Part shown: piece by piece, positions 55,000-64,000 of the stretch
How the letters are laid out: each line of letters starts with the position of its first letter
How positions within the stretch are numbered: position 1 is the first letter of the stretch
Made by a program: the position numbers and the translations under genes
Notes under the pieces: generated by a model
What the model was told of the DNA's origin: nothing
The model's database searches: none
The model's input: only the letters and a program-made list of their open reading frames with translations
Assembly (NCBI GenBank): GCA_035222895.1
Contig: JAVYIG010002746.1
Coordinates: 166,176 to 230,175 of the forward strand
From: Strongylocentrotus droebachiensis
Lineage: Eukaryota > Echinodermata > Echinoidea > Camarodonta > Strongylocentrotidae
Reading direction: 5' to 3'
Length of the DNA: 64,000 nt

Positions 55000-57043
55000 A
55001 TAAAAAGTGTGATCCAAAACGTCATCTTTCCTATAATGTTAGTGCCAATGATGAGATCATATACCACTCTGCTAGAGTCAAAATGTCGACTCAAAGGATA
55101 TTATTTCCTAATAAAGCGTTCTATTTCCTTCCTCCATTTATCCCGTCAGGTATTCAGGTGGAATGTCGACTGAATGGAGGCTTTTGCCACTGGTGGACAA
55201 TGCTCACGATCAGGAGACAAGTGAAAACACTGGACAAAGAATTTGCTCATGTGTGAATCTCATTCAGTTGTTACGTAATGTAACGAATAGAACGAGGGTT
55301 GGGTGATCGATGGATACATTTTGGTAAATCTTCTTCTTCTTCTTCTTCCAGGAAGAAATCACACACACACTTCTTCCAGGAAAAGTACAGTCCACCGTCT
55401 GGTTCACCACGTACTATTAAGCAGGTCTGGTGTTGTGAATGTACAGTGCAAATTAAAAACTTTCTACAATATTCTATGTGTAGCTAAAAAATCCTTCATT
55501 CCCTTCTAACGAGAATTAGCTTGCATCTGAAATGCATAACTTGCTCGATTCATCCTGTAAAATGGTTTGTACTTCGGTCAGGCTAACAAACTGAAAAAAT
55601 ACCGAACTGAAAAGTAAAATATATTGGATGGTATTCACGATGAACACCTTGATTGACATTGGGGATCACATATTGCGTCTGAAATGTATCCAGCTCCAAT
55701 TAACATAAGAAAAAGAGGATCATGGCGGACCAATGGTCATCGATTAGGCATTTGTTCTATAGACGGAGCAAGTAGCTACAAGTAGTACAGTGGGGCTTTA
55801 AGACCTTAGTCAGGCTAATAGAAGTAGAACAGGCTGTACTGACAAGTATATATTACCTTTTTTCGTCATATATTAAGTAACGTTGGTATACTAATAAGAA
55901 GGATTATAATTCACACACATACACCACACACAAACGCACTCCGACACATAAATATATATATATATTTATTTGTGTGCTTGCATAATATACATGTTTATAC
56001 AGTAAGCAACTGAATTATTCGTACCCTTACCAATTTTTGTAATTATTTACGTATGTAAAAAATTTATTTGTCTCAATTGATGTTTCTTTATAATGTGACT
56101 TGACAAAGCTTACAGCTAAAAGTATTCTAGGATGGCCCTAATTCAACTAGTCAATTATTGAGTTACGAATAACACAAGAAACATCTAATTCACATGGGTA
56201 TGAATATTTTAGTTGTAAACTTATATATATATATATATATGAAAGAAAATAACCTATACAACAGATTGTGCAAATCTCGTGGAAATATGTACAATGCACT
56301 AGGAAATTCGAAAATAATGGTTGAATAGCAGTTCCCCACTACTGTCCTCCCTTGAACTGTTATATCTCCGCCGGGTCTCTATGCCACTGACCCAGGTTAT
56401 ATTACCAGCGGAGATATTTGTTCAACCATTCAAAAAATTCCAATAAGGGAGGATACTAATGGGGAACTTTGATTTTAACTACGTCACCATTTATCTCTCA
56501 TTTCCTTATGCATTTTGTATATTGGCCCTGTCTATACTTCTAATCCAAACACATCCTTTCTGCTGCATTCGGAGCATCTACAATGCATAAGCTTACTTTG
56601 TTTCGGTATTACGATATGGAAATGCTATGAAAGGAAATGCAGCCTTGAAATGAGATCTAGTGTGCATGTGTGTGAAATAGAGCGAGCAAAAAGGGGAAAA
56701 TGTAAGAGAATAATGAGATAACACGATGATAAGAGTATTGAACGAAATGGGGATAGATGACAAAAGTAGAATAGGACAGATGTACAAACCAGGAGGAAAA
56801 CTTTTGTCAATAACTTATATTTGTCAGCATATAATAAATGAACAGCATTTTGGCTTAACATTAGCTCTTCTAGTGCTTTTCTTTACTAGCTTCACCTATT
56901 TCTCACCCCTTTTATAATCGCAATTATAAATATCTTTTACTCTTTCCACTATAACCCATTTTATCTTCGATTCCTCCACCCACGATCTTTCTCTCCCACG
57001 CTACTCTTTTGTATATTTATATGGCTTTTGTATGTGTATGTAT
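55000..57043. other. Unassigned sequence, no gene recognised
   Basis: AT-rich with small microsatellites ((CTT)n at 55329, (CA)n at 55362, (TA)n at 55948 and 56223) and one foldback element at 56300. Open frames are short and show no domain. Confidence 0.5.
56300..56470. mobile_element. Small foldback element
   Basis: GTTCCCCACTACTGTCCTCCCTT faces AAGGGAGGATACTAATGGGGAAC. Nested inside, TATATCTCCGCCGG faces CCAGCGGAGATAT. Confidence 0.65.
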
Positions 57044-57184
57044 CAGGCGCGGATCATGGATTTCTTAGGGGGGGGGGGGCCAAATTTGAAATTATGCGAG
57101 CGAAATATTGGTACGTAATGGTGACCAACAGTGACGTAATGCGGGGGGGGGGGGGGGTCGGTGCAGGGAGGGGCGAGTTTCCCC
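57044..57184. mobile_element. Left end of a dispersed element in which the satellite is embedded
   Basis: Starts CAGGCGCGGATCATGGATTT, like the CAGG(G/C)GCGGATC ends of hAT-type elements elsewhere in the window. G-runs and unique sequence follow, leading straight into satellite monomers. Confidence 0.5.
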
Positions 57185-60100
57185 CTCCCTCCTCCGCGAA
57201 CGCGGAAGTTTTGAAGTTTCATTACATTATTAGAGAAACAAGACGATTCGTTGTACCGTTCTCCAAAATTATTCTCGTCTGAATTTAGGTTTTCCCCTCC
57301 CGCGCAAAGCGCGGACAATTTTACGATTTATTAAATTATTACGATTCTTTGGAGAGTTCCTCGTCTGAATTCATGTTCCCCCCCTCACGCGCTTCGCGCG
57401 AAAGCTTTTTAAGTTTCCTTTAATCATTAGAGAAAGAAGACGATTCGTTGTACCGTTTTCGACACTAATCCTCGTCTGAAATCAGTTTTCCCCCTTCCGC
57501 GCGAAGCGTGGAAGCTTTTACGATTCATTAAATCATTAGAGAAAGAAGACGATTCGTTATACCGTCCTCGCCTCTGAATCCTCGTCTGAATACAGGTTTC
57601 CCCCCCCCCACCTCCCGCGCTTCGCGCGGAAGCTTTGACGTTTCACAAAAAAATTACGATTTATTAAATTATTACGATTCTTTGGAGAGCTCTCGACTCT
57701 TAATCCTCGTCTGAATTCAGGTTCCCCCCCCCCCTCTCGCGCGAAGCGCGGAAGCTTTTACGTTTCATTAAATCATTAGAGAAAGAACACGTTTCGTTGT
57801 ACCGTTCTCGACTCTTAATCCTCGTCTGAATTCAGTCCCCCCCCCCCTCCATCGCGAAGCGCGGAAGCTTTTACGTTTCATTAAATCATTCGAAAGAAGA
57901 CGATTCGTTGTACAGTTCTCGACTCTTAATACTCGTCCGAATTCAGGTCCCCCTCCCCTTCCCGCGCGAAGCGCGGAAGCTTTTAAGTTTCATAATTTTA
58001 TGAGAGAAAGAAGACGATTGGCTGTACAAATCTCGACTCTTAATCCTCATCTGAATTTAGTCCCCCCCCCCTCCCGCGCTAAGCGCGGAAGCTTTTACGT
58101 TTCAATAAATCATTCGAAAGAAGACGATTCGTTGTACAGTTCTCGACTCTTAATTCTCGTCCGAATTTAGTTTTTCCCCTCCCGCGCAAAGCGCGGAAAA
58201 TTTTACGATTTATTAAATTATTACGATTCTTTGGAGAGTTCCTCGTCTGAATTCAGGTTCCCCCCTCACGCGCTTCGCGCGAAAGCTTTTTAAGTTTCCT
58301 TTAATCATTAGAGAAAGAAGACGATTCGTTGTACCGTTTTCGACACTAATCCTCGTCTGAAATCAGTTTTCCCCCTTCCGCGCGAAGCGTGGAAGCTTTT
58401 ACGATTCATTAAATCATTAGAGAAAGAAGACGATTCGTTATACCGTCCTCGCCTCTGAATCCTCGTCTGAATACAGGTTCCCCCCCCCTCCCGCGCTTCG
58501 CGCGGAAGCTTTGACGTTTCACAAAAAAATTACGATTTATTAAATTATTACGATTCTTTGGAGAGCTCTCGACTCTTAATCCTCGTCTGAATTCAGGTTC
58601 CCCCCCCCCCTCTCGCGCGAAGCGCGGAAGCTTTTACGTTTCATTAAATCATTAGAGAAAGAACACGTTTCGTTGTACCGTTCTCGACTCTTAATCCTCG
58701 TCTGAATTCAGTCCCCCCCCCCCCCTCCAACGCGAAGCGCGGAAGCTTTTACGTTTCATTAAATAATTCGAAAGAAGACGATTCGTTGTACAGTTCTCGA
58801 CTCTTAATTCTCGTCCGAATTTAGTTTTTCCCCTCCCGCGCAAAGCGCGGAAAATTTTACGATTTATTAAATTATTACGATTCTTTGGAGAGTTCCTCGT
58901 CTGAATTCATGTTCCCCCCTGACGCGCTTCGCGCGAAAGCTTTTAAGTTTCCTTTAATCATTAGAGAAAGAAGACGATTCGTTGTACCGTTTTCGACACT
59001 AATCCTCGTCTGAAATCAGTTTTCCCCCTTCCGCGCGAAGCGTGGAAGCTTTTACGATTCATTAAATCATTAGAGAAAGAAGACGATTCGTTATACCGTC
59101 CTCGCCTCTGAATCCTCGTCTGAATACAGGTTCCCCCCCCCTCCCGCGCTTCGCGCGGAAGCTTTGACGTTTCACAAAAAAATTACGATTTATTAAATTA
59201 TTACGATTCTTTGGAGAGCTCTCGACTCTTAATCCTCGTCTGAATTCAGGTTCCCCCCCCCCCCCTCTCGCGCGAAGCGCGGAAGCTTTTACGTTTCATT
59301 AAATCATTAGAGAAAGAACACGTTTCGTTGTACCGTTCTCGACTCTTAATCCTCGTCTGAATTCAGTCCCCCCCCCCTCCAACGCGAAGCGCGGAAGCTT
59401 TTACGTTTCATTAAATCATTCGAAAGAAGACGACTCGTTGTACAGTTCTCGACTCTTAATACTCGTCCGAATTCAGGTCCCCCTCCCCTTCCCGCGCGAA
59501 GCGCGGAAGCTTTTAAGTTTCATAATTTTATGAGAGAAAGAAGACGATTGGCTGTACAAATCTCGACTCTTAATCCTCATCTGAATTTAGTCCCCCCCCC
59601 CCTCCCGCGCTAAGCGCGGAAGCTTTTACGTTTCAATAAATCATTCGAAAGAAGACGATTCGTTGTACAGTTCTCGACTCTTAATTCTCGTCCGAATTTA
59701 GTTTTTCCCCTCCCGCGCAAAGCGCGGAAAATTTTACGATTTATTAAATTATTACGATTCTTTGGAGAGTTCCTCGTCTGAATTCATGTTCCCCCCTGAC
59801 GCGCTTCGCGCGAAAGCTTTTTAAGTTTCCTTTAATCATTAGAGAAAGAAGACGATTCGTTGTACCGTTTTCGACACTAATCCTCGTCTGAAATCATTTT
59901 TCCCCCTTCCGCGCGAAGCGTGGAAGCTTTTACGATTCATTAAATCATTAGAGAAAGAAGACGATTCATTATACCGTCCTCGCCTCTGAATCCTCGTCTG
60001 AATACAGGTTTCCCCCCCCCCTCCCGCGCTTCGCGCGGAAGCTTTGACGTTTCACAAAAAAATTACGATTTATTAAATTATTACGATTCTTTGGAGAGCT

Positions 60101-63100
60101 CTCGACTCTTAATCCTCGTCTGAATTCAGGTTTCCCCCCCCCCTCTCGCGCGAAGCGCGGAAGCTTTTACGTTTCATTAAATCATTAGAGAAAGAACACG
60201 TTTCGTTGTACCGTTCTCGACTCTTAATCCTCGTCTGAATTCAGTCCCCCCCCCTCCAACGCGAAGCGCGGAAGCTTTTACGTTTCATTAAATCATTCGA
60301 AAGAAGACGATTCGTTGTACAGTTCTCGACTCTTAATACTCGTCCGAATTCAGGTCCCCCTCCCCTTCCCGCGCGAAGCGCGGAAGCTTTTAAGTTTCAT
60401 AATTTTATGAGAGAAAGGAGACGATTGGCTGTACAAATCTCGACTCTTAATCCTCATCTGAATTTAGTCCCCCCCCCCTCCCGCGCTAAGCGCGGAAGCT
60501 TTTACGTTTCAATAAATCATTCGAAAGAAGACGATTCGTTGTACAGTTCTCGGCTCTTAATTCTCGTCCGAATTTAGTTTTTCCCCTCCCGCGCAAAGCG
60601 CGGAAAATTTTACGATTTATTAAATTATTACGATTCTTTGGAGAGTTCCTCGTCTGAATTCATGTTCCCCCCCTGACGCGCTTCGCGCGAAAGCTTTTTA
60701 AGTTTCCTTTAATCATTAGAGAAAGAAGACGATTCGTTGTACCGTTTTCGACACTAATCCTCGTCTGAAATCAGTTTTCCCCCTTCCGCGCGAAGCGTGG
60801 AAGCTTTTACGATTCATTAAATCATTAGAGAAAGAAGACGATTCGTTATACCGTCCTCGCCTCTGAATCCTCGTCTAAATACAGGTTTCCCCCCCCCCTC
60901 CCGCGCTTCGCGCGGAAGCTTTGACGTTTCACAAAAAATTACGATTTATTAAATTATTACGATTCTTTGGAGAGCTCTCGACTCTTAATCCTCGTCTGAA
61001 TTCAGGTTTCCCCCCCCCCTCTCGCGCGAAGCGCGGAAGCTTTTACGTTTCATTAAATCATTAGAGAAAGAACACGTTTCGTTGTACCGTTCTCGACTCT
61101 TAATCCTCGTCTGAATTCAGTCCCCCCCCTCCAACGCGAAGCGCGGAAGCTTTTACGTTTCATTAAATCATTCGAAAGAAGACGATTCGTTGTACAGTTC
61201 TCGACTCTTAATACTCGTCCGAATTCAGGTCCCCCTCCCCTTCCCGCGCGAAGCGCGGAAGCTTTTAAGTTTCATAATTTTATGAGAGAAAGAAGACGAT
61301 TGGCTGTACAAATCTCGACTCTTAATCCTCATCTGAATTTAGTCCCCCCCCCCCTCCCGCGCTAAGCGCGGAAGCTTTTACGTTTCAATAAATCATTCGA
61401 AAGAAGACGATTCGTTGTACAGTTCTCGACTCTTAATTCTCGTCCGAATTTAGTTTTTCCCCTCCCGCGCAAAGCGCGGAAAATTTTACGATTTATTAAA
61501 TTATTACGATTCTTTGGAGAGTTCCTCGTCTGAATTCAGGTTCCCCCCTCACGCGCTTCGCGCGAAAGCTTTTTAAGTTTCCTTTAATCATTAGAGAAAG
61601 AAGACGATTCGTTGTACCGTTTTCGACACTAATCCTCGTCTGAAATCAGTTTTCCCCCTTCCGCGCGAAGCGTGGAAGCTTTTACGATTCATTAAATCAT
61701 TAGAGAAAGAAGACGATTCGTTATACCGTCCTTGCCTCTGAATCCTCGTCTGAATACAGGTTTCCCCCCCCCTCCCTCGCTTCGCGCGGAAGCTTTGACG
61801 TTTCACAAAAAAATTACGATTTATTAAATTATTACGATTCTTTGGAGAGCTCTCGACTCTTAATCCTCGTCTGAATTCAGGTTTCCCCCCCCCCTCTCGC
61901 GCGAAGCGCGGAAGCTTTTACGTTTCATTAAATCATTAGAGAAAGAACACGTTTCGTTGTACCGTTCTCGACTCTTAATCCTCGTCTGAATTCAGTCCCC
62001 CCCCCCTCCAACGCGAAGCGCGGAAGCTTTTACGTTTCATTAAATCATTCGAAAGAAGACGATTCGTTGTACAGTTCTCGACTCTTAATACTCGTCCGAA
62101 TTCAGGTCCCCTCCCCTTCCCGCGCGAAGCGCGGAAGCTTTTAAGTTTCATAATTTTATGAGAGAAAGAAGACGATTGGCTGTACAAATCTCGACTCTTA
62201 ATCCTCATCTGAATTTAGTCCCCCCCCCCTCCCGCGCTAAGCGCGGAAGCTTTTACGTTTCAATAAATCATTCGAAAGAAGACGATTCGTTGTACAGTTC
62301 TCGACTCTTAATTCTCGTCCGAATTTAGTTTTTCCCCTCCCGCGCAAAGCGCGGAAAATTTTACGATTTATTAAATTATTACGATTCTTTGGAGAGTTCC
62401 TCGTCTGAATTCATGTTCCCCCCTGACGCGCTTCGCGCGAAAGCTTTTTAAGTTTCCTTTAATCATTAGAGAAAGAAGACGATTCGTTGTACCGTTTTCG
62501 ACACTAATCCTCGTCTGAAATCAGTTTTCCCCCTTCCGCGCGAAGCGTGGAAGCTTTTACGATTCATTAAATCATTAGAGAAAGAAGACGATTCGTTATA
62601 CCGTCCTTGCCTCTGAATCCTCGTCTGAATACAGGTTTCCCCCCCCCTCCCTCGCTTCGCGCGGAAGCTTTGACGTTTCACAAAAAAATTACGATTTATT
62701 AAATTATTACGATTCTTTGGAGAGCTCTCGACTCTTAATCCTCGTCTGAATTCAGGTTTCCCCCCCCCTCTCGCGCGAAGCGCGGAAGCTTTTACGTTTC
62801 ATTAAATCATTAGAGAAAGAACACGTTTCGTTGTACCGTTCTCGACTCTTAATCCTCGTCTGAATTCAGTCCCCCCCCCTCCAACGCGAAGCGCGGAAGC
62901 TTTTACGTTTCATTAAATCATTCGAAAGAAGACGATTCGTTGTACAGTTCTCGACTCTTAATACTCGTCCGAATTCAGGTCCCCCTCCCCTTCCCGCGCG
63001 AAGCGCGGAAGCTTTTAAGTTTCATAATTTTATGAGAGAAAGAAGACGATTGGCTGTACAAATCTCGACTCTTAATCCTCATCTGAATTTAGTCCCCCCC

Positions 63101-64000
63101 CCCCCTCCCGCGCTAAGCGCGGAAGCTTTTACGTTTCAATAAATCATTCGAAAGAAGACGATTCGTTGTACAGTTCTCGACTCTTAATTCTCGTCCGAAT
63201 TTAGTTTTTCCCCTCCCGCGCAAAGCGCGGAAAATTTTACGATTTATTAAATTATTACGATTCTTTGGAGAGTTCCTCGTCTGAATTCATGTTCCCCCCT
63301 GACGCGCTTCGCGCGAAAGCTTTTTAAGTTTCCTTTAATCATTAGAGAAAGAAGACGATTCGTTGTACCGTTTTCGACACTAATCCTCGTCTGAAATCAG
63401 TTTTCCCCCTTCCGCGCGAAGCGTGGAAGCTTTTACGATTCATTAAATCATTAGAGAAAGAAGACGATTCGTTATACCGTCCTCGCCTCTGAATCCTCGT
63501 CTAAATACAGGTTTCCCCCCCCCCCCTCCCGCGCTTCGCGCGGAAGCTTTGACGTTTCACAAAAAAATTACGATTTATTAAATTATTACGATTCTTTGGA
63601 GAGCTCTCGACTCTTAATCCTCGTCTGAATTCAGGTTTCCCCCCCCCTCTCGCGCGAAGCGCGGAAGCTTTTACGTTTCATTAAATCATTAGAGAAAGAA
63701 CACGTTTCGTTGTACCGTTCTCGACTCTTAATCCTCGTCTGAATTCAGTCCCCCCCCCCTCCAACGCGAAGCGCGGAAGCTTTTACGTTTCATTAAATCA
63801 TTCGAAAGAAGACGATTCGTTGTACAGTTCTCGACTCTTAATACTCGTCCGAATTCAGGTCCCCCTCCCCTTCCCGCGCGAAGCGCGGAAGCTTTTAAGT
63901 TTCATAATTTTATGAGAGAAAGAAGACGATTGGCTGTACAAATCTCGACTCTTAATCCTCATCTGAATTTAGTCCCCCCCCCCTCCCGCGCTAAGCGCGG
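57185..64000. repeat. Satellite with 8-monomer ~876-bp higher-order repeat (continues beyond window)
   Basis: Monomers of ~90-120 bp share a C-run, a GC palindrome (CCGCGCGAAGCGCGG and variants), AAGCTTTTACGTTTCATTAAATCATT, GAAAGAAGACGATTCGTTGTAC and CTCGTCTGAATTCAG. Eight distinguishable types recur in fixed order. The marker CCCGCGCAAAGCGCGGA recurs near 57295, 58175, 58830, 59707, 60584, 61461, 62337 and 63213, so the period is 876-881 bp except for one ~655-bp copy. Short Arg/Ser-rich open frames on the minus strand simply repeat with the array. Confidence 0.95.

Noticed and set aside
57185-64000. CRISPR array or coding tandem-repeat protein
   Set aside because: Monomers are ~110 bp without unique spacers, and the short Arg/Ser frames are interrupted; it is a eukaryotic satellite.

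Overview
The window looks like nuclear DNA of a marine deuterostome, most likely an echinoderm and probably a sea urchin. The reasons are a gene built from many HYR (hyalin repeat) exons, long introns full of foldback DNA transposons, tRNA-derived SINEs with a ...GCGCTATATAAA-(ATT)n tail, a Tx1/L1-like LINE and a GC-hairpin satellite. The species call is inference; no rRNA or other marker gene is present.

Layout. From about 45.0 kb to the left edge runs the 5' part of one very large minus-strand gene. Splice signals and reading phase were followed exon by exon. The order is: a cytoplasmic tail plus one transmembrane segment (44.0-44.5 kb); two short linker exons; a SEA domain in three exons (38.7-35.2 kb); a Thr-rich linker exon (34.1 kb); fourteen HYR exons (29.2-16.0 kb); a second SEA domain in three exons (15.5-14.4 kb); two more HYR exons; and a tandem array of nine full-length, nearly identical HYR exons (10.5 kb to position 57). 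The array probably continues past the left edge. Every HYR exon is phase 1-1, so exons can be gained, lost or skipped without changing frame. Both SEA modules have the same intron phases (1-0-2-1). The intact exons encode roughly 2,390 residues, and the 3' end lies outside the window. Inferred product: a type II cell-surface protein with a very long HYR ectodomain on a membrane-proximal SEA module, which carries a G-S-V-I-V autoproteolysis-type motif.

Two amplifications shaped the gene. The first is a 1.276-kb unit (HYR exon, a dispersed repeat and a SINE) repeated nine times, with a 3-unit higher-order duplication and one frameshifted exon. The second is a segmental duplication of four HYR exons (16.3-19.5 and 19.6-23.7 kb); one copy has since gained an 880-bp foldback transposon, so the other copy is close to an empty site. 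Introns hold further mobile DNA: a LINE 3' end, three copies of a dsRNA-like foldback family, hAT-like elements, an element with ordered subterminal repeats, and perfect hairpins.

44.5-49.1 kb has no convincing gene apart from a possible tiny first exon; it holds a short direct duplication and an element with inverted ends and internal minirepeats. 49.2-52.9 kb is a nearly intact Tx1/L1-type LINE ORF2 on the plus strand. 53.7-57.0 kb is mostly unassigned, with a possible membrane-protein exon pair on the minus strand. From 57.2 kb to the right edge is a satellite whose ~110-bp monomers are organised in an 8-monomer, ~876-bp higher-order repeat, probably grown from within a dispersed element.
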